NCBI GenBank assembly: GCA_025057055.1
Contig: JANWYF010000115.1
Location: 1 to 44,093, forward strand
Direction: 5' to 3'
DNA length: 44,093 nt
From: Rhodovarius sp.
GTDB taxonomy: Bacteria; Pseudomonadota; Alphaproteobacteria; Acetobacterales; Acetobacteraceae
A program made the position numbers and the translations under genes. The stretch's first letter is position 1; the number at the start of each line of letters is the position of its first letter. The notes under the pieces are model-generated. The model saw only the letters and a list, made by a program, of their open reading frames with translations, did no database searches and was not told the DNA's origin. Shown in pieces: positions 34,984-42,085 of this stretch.

Positions 34984-35131
34984 CGGCCGGGTTTGCCTCC
35001 CTCTGCGCTGGCCATCTGGCCGGCCGAGCATGGCGGCTTGATGGCGCGGGCATGGCGGAAGGGCGCCCGGGGCGGGATGGGCGCCTGCTCCTCCTCTTTC
35101 GCGTCGGCACGGCCGCTGGCAGCATCCTGGC

Positions 35132-36169
35132 ATGCAGCTCAAGCTGTCCGTGCTGGACCAGTCCTCCGTCGCCTCGGGCCGGGGGCCGGATGAGGCGCTG
35201 CGGGAGACGCTGGCGCTGGCCCGTCGGGCGGAGGGCTTCGGCTATCATCGCTATTGGCTGGCCGAACACCACAACAGCCCGGCCCATGCGGGTTCGGCGC
35301 CGGAGATCATGATCGCTGCCATCGCTGCCAGCACCGGGCGCATCCGGGTGGGCAGCGCGGGGGTGATGCTGCCGCACTATTCGGCGCTCAAGGTCGCAGA
35401 ACAGTTCCGCGTGCTGGAGGCGATCGCGCCCGGCCGCATCGACCTTGGCGTGGGGCGCGCGCCCGGCAGCGACGGGCGCACCGCCTTCGCGCTCAACCCG
35501 AACGCGGCCCATGCGGCGGATCTCTTCCCGCAGCAGATCCGGGATCTGCTGGGCTGGCTCGGGGATGGCCTGCCGGCCGATCATCCCTTCCGTGCGGTGC
35601 GCGCCTGCCCCGAAGTGCCGACCCGGCCGGAGGTCTGGGTGCTGGGCAGCAGCGACTATGGCGCGCAGGTCGCGGCCTATTTCGGCCTGCCCTACTGCTT
35701 TGCGCATTTCATCACCGACGGGGTGGGCGCCGAAGAGGCGATGGAGCTCTACCACCGCCACTTCCGCCCTTCGCCCCATCTCGCAGCGCCCTATGCGGCG
35801 GTGGCGGTCTTCGCCCTGGCCGCGGCGACCGAGGCTGAGGCCGAACGGCTCTTCCTCTCCCGCGCGCTGTGGCGAATCCGCCGCGATCGCGGCCTCTACA
35901 CCCCCTTGCCGAGCCCGGAGGAGGCGGTGGCCCATCCCGGGAGCCCCGAGGAGCGCGCCCGGGCCGCGGCACTGCGCGCGCAGGCCCTGATCGGCACCGG
36001 CGAAGGGGTGGCGCGTCGCCTCGCTGCGCTGGCCGCCTCGCTGCAGGCGGCGGAGGTGGCGGTGCTGACGCCCTGCCATGACCCGCTGGCGCGCATCGAC
36101 AGCTACCGTCTGCTGGCCGAGGCGGCGGGCCTTTCAGCCGCGGGGCCGCAGCGCGCTGCGGCGGAGTGA
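35132..36169 (+). CDS. LLM class flavin-dependent oxidoreductase (MsnO8/YhbW-like)
   Basis: 345 residues, a bacterial-luciferase-like TIM-barrel protein using FMN. It starts LKLSVLDQSSVASGRGPDEALRETLALARRAEGFGYHRYWLAEHHN, then PEIMIAAIAASTGRIRVGSAGVMLPHYSALKVAEQFRVLEAIAPGRIDLGVGRAPGSD, and FGLPYCFAHFI; these are signatures of the LLM MsnO8 family, which contains monooxygenases of unknown substrate. Length matches. The ATG at 35132 is the first in a frame that fits the family. It stands alone, with no flavin reductase next to it. Confidence 0.9.
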   Translation: MQLKLSVLDQSSVASGRGPDEALRETLALARRAEGFGYHRYWLAEHHNSPAHAGSAPEIMIAAIAASTGRIRVGSAGVMLPHYSALKVAEQFRVLEAIAPGRIDLGVGRAPGSDGRTAFALNPNAAHAADLFPQQIRDLLGWLGDGLPADHPFRAVRACPEVPTRPEVWVLGSSDYGAQVAAYFGLPYCFAHFITDGVGAEEAMELYHRHFRPSPHLAAPYAAVAVFALAAATEAEAERLFLSRALWRIRRDRGLYTPLPSPEEAVAHPGSPEERARAAALRAQALIGTGEGVARRLAALAASLQAAEVAVLTPCHDPLARIDSYRLLAEAAGLSAAGPQRAAAE

Positions 36170-36531
36170 GGCGCGCGGCGCCGCCGCGGGCCATGCCCCC
36201 GATCCCCCGCCGCTGCGATCGCCAGTCCCAGGGGATGGCGGCGGGGGCAGTGGCGGCGGCGCGCTGCCGCTCGGCCCCGCGTCTGCCGCCTGGCGGCAGT
36301 GGGCACGGCGATGCGCGCTGTCCGCACCGGCGCCGGGGGGGCCGGAGCGAGGGGGCGGCGGCGCGCCGGTCTTGATCGGCTGCTCGCCCCTGCGGCCCGA
36401 GGGCAGATGCCGCCTGCGGGCGGCGATGGACTGCCGCTGGCCCTCGCCCCTGCATCGACGGCTGGAGGCTTGCCCCGGCGCGCGGGGTCACGCCCCCGGC
36501 TGCTGCCGGCCCTCGCGGCCTGCTCGAGCGG
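36170..36531. other. 362-base region with no supported gene
   Basis: This very GC-rich stretch lies between the convergent LLM and sbtB genes. Open frames exist on both strands, but all are arginine/proline/alanine-rich with no recognisable motif and none has a good ribosome-binding site. I see nothing else in it. Confidence 0.6.
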
Positions 36532-36834
36532 CTAGAAATGTTCGCCGCGCAGCACCTCGCAGTCGCTCACGCTCACGATCGCGGGACGGGCGCCCAGCAG
36601 TTCCTCCCGCGCGGCGAGCACCGCATCGGCCACCGCCTGCGAGGTGATGCAGAGCACGAGCACATTGTCGAGCACGCCCGACAGATCCCCGCCGCGGCGC
36701 AGCCCCGTCCGCCCGCGCCCGGCGATGACCGGCAGCATGGTCCAGCCCTTGGCGCCCAGCCGCTCGAGCAAGGCGGTGACCTGTTCGGCGCGCACCGCCT
36801 CGACCACCACCTCGATCCGCTTGCGCCGTTCCAT
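36532..36834 (-). CDS. sbtB: SbtB-like PII family regulator without C-terminal cysteine loop
   Basis: 100 residues with a PII-like ferredoxin fold. It aligns by eye with cyanobacterial SbtB: VEVVVEAVRAEQVTALLERLGAKGWTMLPVIAGRGRTG matches the first strand, helix and T-loop start, and ILSVSDCEVLRGEHF-type sequence matches the end (SAEVLYGHTF in Synechocystis). Cyanobacterial SbtB then carries a CGPEGC tail forming a redox loop; here the protein stops at GEHF. SbtB binds adenine nucleotides and blocks the bicarbonate transporter SbtA. The start ATG at 36834 overlaps the sbtA stop by one base (TGATG), so both proteins are made together. Confidence 0.85.
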   Translation of the reverse strand: MERRKRIEVVVEAVRAEQVTALLERLGAKGWTMLPVIAGRGRTGLRRGGDLSGVLDNVLVLCITSQAVADAVLAAREELLGARPAIVSVSDCEVLRGEHF

Positions 36835-37781
36835 CACACCCCCGCGAGCCAGAGATAGAGCGGGATCCCGAGCAGGATATTGAAGGGGAAGGTCACCGCA
36901 ACAGAAAGGGTGACATAGATTCCCGGGTCTGCCTCCGGCAGGGCCAGGCGCATCGCCGCCGGCACCGCGATGTAGCTGGCCGAGGCAGCGAGGATGGAGA
37001 GCAGCGCCATCCCGCCCGGGGAGAGGCCGACCAACCCGCCCGCGATCAGCCCTGCCACCGCCCCGAAGAGCGGCATGACGAGCCCGAAGGCCACCACCGC
37101 CGGCGGTAGCCCGCGCCCGGCCGCGCGCAGCTGCCTGGCTGCCATCAGCCCCATCTCGAGCAGGAAGAGGCAGAGGGCGCCGGGAAAGAGCGCCTCGGTG
37201 AAGGGGCTGAGCGGTGCCGCACCACCCGGCCCGATCACCCAGCCGATCAGGAAACTGCCGAGCAGCAGAACGACCGAGCCGTTGAGCAGCACCTCCCTCA
37301 GCAGCTGGCGCGAGAAGAGGCCGCGGCCGCTGCCGCGCGCGAGCAGCAGGGCGGTGACGATGGCCGGCGTCTCCATGGCGGCGAGCACGGCCGGCATGAA
37401 ACCCTCATAGGAGATGCCGCGGGCGGCCAGCACCCCCGACCCGGCGGCAAAGGTGACCACCGAGACCGAACCGTAATGCCCGGCCACCGCTGCGGCGGTG
37501 GCACGATCGAGCGGCGTGAGCGCGCGCAGGGCAAGAAAGGCGGGAAGCGGCAGCAGGAGGGAGAGCAGCACGCCCGCGGCAAGCGCCGGCCACAGGCCCA
37601 CCGCACCGGCCGGTGCGGCCAGCGCCACCCCGCCCTTCAGGCCGATCGCGAGCATCAGATAGAGCGAGAGGCCCTTGGCCAGCGCATCCGGCACCGCCAG
37701 ATCGCTGCGCAGCGCTCCGGCGAACAGGCCGAGGGCGAAGAACATCACCGGCGGGGGCAAAAGGGTCGAGAGGTCGGACAC
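36834..37781 (-). CDS. sbtA: SbtA-type sodium-dependent bicarbonate transporter
   Basis: About 315 residues and roughly ten hydrophobic helices, for example LAKGLSLYLMLAIGLKGGVAL, LWPALAAGVLLSLLLPLPAFLAL, GMALLSILAASASYIAVPAAMRLALPEADPGIYVTLSVAVTFPFNILLGIPLYLWLAG. ATAAAVAGHYGSVSVVTFAAG and LLSILAASASYIAVPAAMR are hallmark segments of the SbtA (formerly DUF897) family, which imports bicarbonate with sodium. No ATG fits the conserved N-terminus; GTG 37781 (VSDLSTLLPPPVMFFALG) was chosen, GTG 37790 and ATG 37745 being alternatives. Its function in an organism with no carbon-fixation gene in view is unclear; anaplerotic CO2 supply or autotrophy genes elsewhere are both possible. Confidence 0.85.
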   Translation of the reverse strand: MSDLSTLLPPPVMFFALGLFAGALRSDLAVPDALAKGLSLYLMLAIGLKGGVALAAPAGAVGLWPALAAGVLLSLLLPLPAFLALRALTPLDRATAAAVAGHYGSVSVVTFAAGSGVLAARGISYEGFMPAVLAAMETPAIVTALLLARGSGRGLFSRQLLREVLLNGSVVLLLGSFLIGWVIGPGGAAPLSPFTEALFPGALCLFLLEMGLMAARQLRAAGRGLPPAVVAFGLVMPLFGAVAGLIAGGLVGLSPGGMALLSILAASASYIAVPAAMRLALPEADPGIYVTLSVAVTFPFNILLGIPLYLWLAGV

Positions 37782-37995
37782 GGCAGACACACCCGGGCCG
37801 GCAGCGCCCGGCCGGACCGCCGGGCCTCGGCCCTGTCGGAGTTGGGAACGGACAGCCGGCCGCATCGGCGCGCCGGCCCGTCGCGCTTACCGGAGCTGCC
37901 GAAGCCCGGCCAGATCCCCCCGGCGGTTTTCGGTTGCAGCCCCGCCCGGGCTTGCGGCTTCATTGCCGGGCCGAGACAGTGACGGAAGCTTCTGC

Positions 37996-38028
37996 ATGAA
38001 CGACAACCGGCAGGAGGCAACGCCATGA
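37996..38028 (+). CDS. Possible ten-residue leader peptide
   Basis: ATG at 37996 opens a ten-codon frame (MNDNRQEATP) whose TGA overlaps the ATG of the following gene at 38025. GGAAG lies seven bases before it, and the AGGAGG that serves the next gene lies inside it. Such an arrangement can couple translation, but chance is quite possible. Confidence 0.22.
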   Translation: MNDNRQEATP

Positions 38029-38369
38029 GCAGCAGCGCCCTGCAGGGACAAGCGGGCCGAGTGTTGGAGGGGCTTGCCTCGCTGGCCAGCGGCCGCTTCG
38101 CCGAGCGCATGCGCCTTGAGGCCGCAGCCCGCATGCTGGTCCTGCTGCGGCGGGCCCTGGACCTGGCCGAACGCGGCCAACTCCATGGCCCGCCGAGGGA
38201 GGAGGAACTGCGCGAGATCGAACCGATCCTGCGCGGCTGGGCACCGGAAGCCCTGACAGCGGCCGAATACGTCGAACACCTGACGGCCGAACAGGTGATG
38301 CGCCTGACCACCCTCGGACCGCTCTGGGCCGAGGCGATGCTGAACGGGGCCAGCCGCGCGCGGGAGTAG
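38025..38369 (+). CDS. Hypothetical helical protein
   Basis: 114 residues; I do not recognise the family. It looks fully helical, with a leucine/alanine-rich first half (GRVLEGLASLASGRFAERMRLEAAARMLVLLRRALDLAERG) and a second half with LTAAEYVEHLTAEQVMRLTTLGPLWAEAML. It has no cysteine, no signal and no membrane segment. An ideal ribosome-binding site (AGGAGG, 38012-38017, seven bases before the ATG) and strong GC at third positions support a real gene. It is divergent from sbtA, 243 bases apart, and is the last gene before the base composition changes. Any link to sbtAB is only positional. Confidence 0.7.
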   Translation: MSSSALQGQAGRVLEGLASLASGRFAERMRLEAAARMLVLLRRALDLAERGQLHGPPREEELREIEPILRGWAPEALTAAEYVEHLTAEQVMRLTTLGPLWAEAMLNGASRARE

Positions 38370-38470
38370 GGGGCGAGGATGGGGCGAGGTGCAGGCCAGG
38401 CGGGGCCGGAGTTTGGCCACCAGGCGAAAGACCAATTGTGGAGGGGGCGCGCCCTCGAGAAACACAGCCG

Positions 38471-38575
38471 TTAGCGGCGGGGGTGGGGCTTGAGGAGGCT
38501 GCATCCCAGGCCGGTGCAGGCCACGAAGCGCCGGTGAGGGCTGAAGCCGACGAAGCAGGGAATCAGGAATCTGGG
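38471..38575 (-). pseudogene. Possible 3' remnant of a gene cut by the adjoining island
   Basis: On the minus strand about 33 codons before a TAA read PRFLIPCFVGFSPHRRFVACTGLGCSLLKPHPRR, with almost every third base G or C, the codon pattern of the high-GC chromosome. Upstream (rightward) the frame runs antisense into the more AT-rich glycosyltransferase gene and loses this pattern. I infer the end of a gene whose 5' part was replaced. The family is not recognised and the fragment is short. Confidence 0.3.
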
Positions 38576-38614
38576 TGAAGATGTGGCTTCGCTGGCTTGC
38601 GGCCGATGCTCGCC

Positions 38615-38629
38615 ATCGATAGTATCGAT
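38615..38629. repeat. Perfect palindrome abutting the glycosyltransferase start
   Basis: ATCGATAGTATCGAT is a 7-1-7 inverted repeat ending two bases before the GTG start at 38632. A nine-codon frame (38606-38635, MLAIDSIDL) spans it and ends in TGA overlapping that GTG. It could be an operator, a recombination scar or chance. Confidence 0.45.
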
Positions 38630-38631
38630 TT

Positions 38632-40644
38632 GTGAGCGTCGCTGACCTTCTTCGCCCCTGCTTTCATACCGAGCACTACATCGATCAAGTCGAGGTGGTG
38701 CTTGGCGTGCGCGTCGACGCGAAGGATGCCCTGTCGTTTTACTTGGCTGACCCCCGGCACCGGGTCGTTTCGCCAAATCCCTTTTTTGACGAGGCGTTTT
38801 ACAGATCCCATTACGTGGACATTGCGAGTGCTGTTGCCGCCGGACAGATGCTGTCCGGTTTTCACCACTACCTGGTGTCCGGCTTCCGGGAGGGGCGGTA
38901 TCCGAATGCCGCGATGCGTGCTCGAATCGCCCGCAGCACTGCCGCGCCGCGGCCCGTCCCGCAGGATGAGGCGGAGGCACAGCGTATCGTGGCAACAAGC
39001 CTGGAAGCCCGTGCGTTCCTCGCTGCTTTTCCGGGTTTTCGGGCCCTTGATTGGTTGAATGCGTATGGGAAATTCCTGGAACCCGAACTGCTGGCGCCGC
39101 GTTCCGCGAATGATCTGATGCGGCAGGAGTTCGACGCGGCCTGGTATCGTGAAAACTATGCAGAGCGGTTCGGCCTTGCCTCCTCGGATCCCGAAGAGCT
39201 GTTTGCGCATTATGTGAGCATCGGGGCGCCGGCTGGTGCTTCGCCGCATGCTCGCTTCGACGAGGAATTCTATCTTGCGTTTTATCCCGATGTCGCCCGC
39301 AACGTCCGCGAAGGGGCGCTGCGTTCGGGATTCGAACACTACGTGCTGGCCGGCAGGGCGGAGGGCCGGCTCGCCCGCTATAGCTTGGCGGAGGCCGCGG
39401 AGGCCGCGCTGCCGGGCGTCGCTGTGCCTCGGGCCTTCGAGCGGATCGAGGCGTTGCGTGCCATGCGCCATCGTGCCGCGGCGCGCCGTAAGCCCGCTGG
39501 CGCCCGCCGCACGCTCTTCGCCTTAGCTCCCCGCCTGAACCCGGACATCGCCTTCGGAGGGTTCAAGGCTTTCAACGAACTGCTGTTGGCCCTGGAACCG
39601 TGGCTGGCCCGGCGCGAGATGGATCTCGCGCTGATCCTGACCGAATCCGCGGCAGCATCGATCAGATATGCATTGTATCATTGGCGGGGCAGCCCGATCG
39701 GTTCGCTGATCGAGCGCCTACCGGTCTATGATTTCTTGGATGAGCTTCCGGCGATTGGCCCGCGCGACCGTTTTCTGGCCTACAGCGCGCTCGATACCCT
39801 GATGGCCCGGCGTCTCGCCGCCCGAACCGACCAGCCGGTCGTGTTGTCCCTCATCCAAGAAGACGAGGCGATCTTTCATGGTCATAATACGCTGCATGCC
39901 ATCATCTCGGAGGCGCTCGCCCGGGATGTGTTTCCCATCTACAACTCGGCGGCCCTGGTTGCGCACTTGAAGGCGAACCGCCGCTCCATTTTCGCCGTCA
40001 AACCGGATGCGGAGCTCGGGCCAGATTACTGCTTTTTCGAGCATGTCCCGACTGCCATGCCGCTGCAGAGCGTTGAGAGCATGCGCAGCCGTACCGAGCG
40101 CAACTGCATTGTCTACGCCCGTCCGGAAGACCATGCAGCCCGCAACCTCTATGAGCTGATCGAAATGGCCCTGTCGGAGCTCTGCGAAGAGGGCGCCTTC
40201 AGTCCTGCCTGGAATTTTACGGGGCTCGGGGCACTTCGGGATTATCCCGGGCGGCGGCTTGGCGGGGGCTTTTGCATCAACCTGCACGCCAAAATGCCGG
40301 AGGCCGAGTATGGTCAGCTGATGCGGGAAGCCGATCTGGGCATTTCGCTCATGTATGCCCCGCATCCCTCTCTACTGCCATTCGAGCTCGCAGCCACGGG
40401 GGCGGTGGTCGTGACCAACACCTTCGGTGTGCGAACAGCGGAATGGCTTTCTGCCATCAGCGCCAACATCATCCCCTGCACGCCGGACCTGGAGGGGCTC
40501 AAAACAGCCATTCGGCAGGCGCTACCTCGCGTCGAGCAGTTCGAGGAGCGCCATGCTCGTGCGCTGCGCCCGAATCGACGCAGTTGGAGGGAGGTGTTCG
40601 ACGACAGCTTTCTAGACCGATATCTTGCCCCTGTCATCGATTGA
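38632..40644 (+). CDS. WsaF-like glycosyltransferase with N-terminal FxxxFY repeats
   Basis: 670 residues. The first 250 hold two clear and one partial repeat of a surface-glycan enzyme module: FFDEAFYRSHYVDIASAVAAGQMLSGFHHYLVSGFREGRYPN and RFDEEFYLAFYPDVARNVREGALRSGFEHYVLAGRAEGRL, plus EFDAAWYRENYAER. From about 290 a GT-B fold glycosyltransferase follows (TLFALAPRLNPDIAFGGFKAFNELLLAL...ADLGISLMYAPHPSLLPFELAATGAVVVTNTFGVRTAEWL), like WsaF rhamnosyltransferase. Donor and acceptor are unknown; capsule or O-antigen synthesis is likely. GTG 38632 is the only usable start because a stop (38620-38622) lies just upstream, and it lacks a Shine-Dalgarno sequence. Base composition is less GC-rich than the genes to the left. 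Confidence 0.8.
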   Translation: MSVADLLRPCFHTEHYIDQVEVVLGVRVDAKDALSFYLADPRHRVVSPNPFFDEAFYRSHYVDIASAVAAGQMLSGFHHYLVSGFREGRYPNAAMRARIARSTAAPRPVPQDEAEAQRIVATSLEARAFLAAFPGFRALDWLNAYGKFLEPELLAPRSANDLMRQEFDAAWYRENYAERFGLASSDPEELFAHYVSIGAPAGASPHARFDEEFYLAFYPDVARNVREGALRSGFEHYVLAGRAEGRLARYSLAEAAEAALPGVAVPRAFERIEALRAMRHRAAARRKPAGARRTLFALAPRLNPDIAFGGFKAFNELLLALEPWLARREMDLALILTESAAASIRYALYHWRGSPIGSLIERLPVYDFLDELPAIGPRDRFLAYSALDTLMARRLAARTDQPVVLSLIQEDEAIFHGHNTLHAIISEALARDVFPIYNSAALVAHLKANRRSIFAVKPDAELGPDYCFFEHVPTAMPLQSVESMRSRTERNCIVYARPEDHAARNLYELIEMALSELCEEGAFSPAWNFTGLGALRDYPGRRLGGGFCINLHAKMPEAEYGQLMREADLGISLMYAPHPSLLPFELAATGAVVVTNTFGVRTAEWLSAISANIIPCTPDLEGLKTAIRQALPRVEQFEERHARALRPNRRSWREVFDDSFLDRYLAPVID

Positions 40645-40652
40645 GGGTTTAC

Positions 40653-41366
40653 ATGCTGATTTCGATCCACATCCCAAAGACCGCGGGGACCTTGCTAGGA
40701 TACATCCTCGATCACGGGTTAGGTCGCCGAGTGCTCTGGGACTACTCAGACGATTATAGCGCCGCAGAAAACATACAACCGGAACTGGCCGATCATCTTG
40801 ATTTCATAAAGATTTGGTTCCGAGGCATTCATGGGCATTTTTTCTATAGCAAATGGGCGGCCGTCTTTCCAGATGCAAAGTTTATAACGTGTCTGCGTCA
40901 TCCTGTGGATCGGATCATAAGTCAGTACAAGCATGATCTGGCTGACGCCCTGAGCGGCAGGCGAAGCTGGCTGCATGACCCCCTGGGGCGTGGCGAAATG
41001 GACATCGTCGACTATGTCCAGATGTCGCCTGACATCGGCCGTGCCATGGTCAATCATTTGCGCGGTCGAGACATAAAAGAATACGATTTCATTTTCTTAA
41101 CCGAGGACATTGAGCAAGGATTGGAAGTTTTTTGCAAACTTTTCAATTTTCACAGGCAGGACCCATTCGAACACGATGTCCCGTTCATTAATACTTCATC
41201 CGCCCGCGAAATTTGGCTTAAAAATGCTGACCCGAAAATACAGTCTCTTTTCCACGTCAATGATGAACAAAAGCGCAAACTCTTTGATTTAATTCCAGAA
41301 GAGGTCGATCTGTACCAGAGGGCGACAGAGCATTATAACAACGTGAAAAAATCTGTCATAGGATGA
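40653..41366 (+). CDS. Sulfotransferase family protein
   Basis: 237 residues, distinctly AT-rich in codon use compared with the window. The PAPS-binding motifs are in place: ISIHIPKTAGT at the start (5'-phosphosulfate loop, Lys9) and CLRHPVDRIISQYKHD at 80-95 (3'-phosphate binding, Arg82 and Ser90). FIFLTEDIEQGLEVFCKLF is the usual third segment. The Sulfotransfer_2-type family transfers sulfate from PAPS to sugars or other hydroxyls. It starts eight bases after the glycosyltransferase stop, so the two are probably one transcript, suggesting that a surface glycan is sulfated. The longer open frame starting at 40272 overlaps the glycosyltransferase and was rejected. Confidence 0.85.
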   Translation: MLISIHIPKTAGTLLGYILDHGLGRRVLWDYSDDYSAAENIQPELADHLDFIKIWFRGIHGHFFYSKWAAVFPDAKFITCLRHPVDRIISQYKHDLADALSGRRSWLHDPLGRGEMDIVDYVQMSPDIGRAMVNHLRGRDIKEYDFIFLTEDIEQGLEVFCKLFNFHRQDPFEHDVPFINTSSAREIWLKNADPKIQSLFHVNDEQKRKLFDLIPEEVDLYQRATEHYNNVKKSVIG

Positions 41367-42085
41367 TGCGGGCTTCCACCATTGTTTTGCGCCCATCGTT
41401 GCCGAGCGTGGCCATCGCGCAAGGCATCTCTTCTGAGTAGAAAACGCAGGCCGAGTCGTCACACGGTGCAGGGTATCATCAGCCGGACAGAAGACTCGCC
41501 ATAGCTGGCAGCACAATCGCGAGAACCAAAGCCTTCGTGCGCCGCCAAGCGCTGGCTGCAATGCACTCTCATCAAGCCAATTGACCGCCCCCAAGGACGT
41601 GCGAGGCAGCCACTGGCAGTTGGCACTCTCAAGCCTTGGATTTCGGCGCCACGAGTGGAGAGCCATGCTTCGCTAAACGGAGGCAGGCGTTCCTGCCGCG
41701 CACCAAGTGGCTGGGGGCGGCCATGGGAGTCCACCCCTCCGCGCAAGAGGCGAGAACGCACATTTTATGCCCGGATTGTTGGACGAGGGGTGAGGTTCCT
41801 CCCGTCACTGCCGTTCGCCACCGGCCCTTCAGCCTAGGGCCAAGGGCCAGCATCATGAGGCGTTTTGCCTGATCGAGATGCGACAGTTCCCTGGCGAGGT
41901 TATCAGCAGGGCGACGTGACCAACACGCTGTTCTCAGGTCTAGCACGGTGCGAGATGCGATGCGTGGGGCGCCCTGTCTGCTCATACGAGGGCATGTAAT
42001 TCTCAGTCCTGCAAACCGTATAGGGCTGGCGCCGATAGATCGTCCCCGATCCTCGCGCTCATGACCGGCAGAAGGCTCGCCCTTC
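41367..42085. other. 719-base region without a supported gene
   Basis: The space between the sulfotransferase and the convergent methyltransferase contains only short frames on both strands, such as 41636-41872 plus and 41629-42117 minus, with mixed codon use and no motif I recognise. No transposase signature, terminal inverted repeat or RNA gene was seen. It could be decayed coding DNA or mobile-element debris. Confidence 0.55.

Noticed and set aside
36078-36647. Plus-strand frame of 189 codons across the LLM-sbtB gap
   Set aside because: It overlaps both real genes in another frame and its product is Arg/Pro/Gly-rich with no recognisable domain or ribosome-binding site.
41636-41872. 78-codon plus-strand frame and the opposing 41629-42117 frame as a possible transposase remnant
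   Set aside because: No catalytic motif, no terminal repeats and mixed codon use on both strands; cannot be supported as a gene or mobile element.
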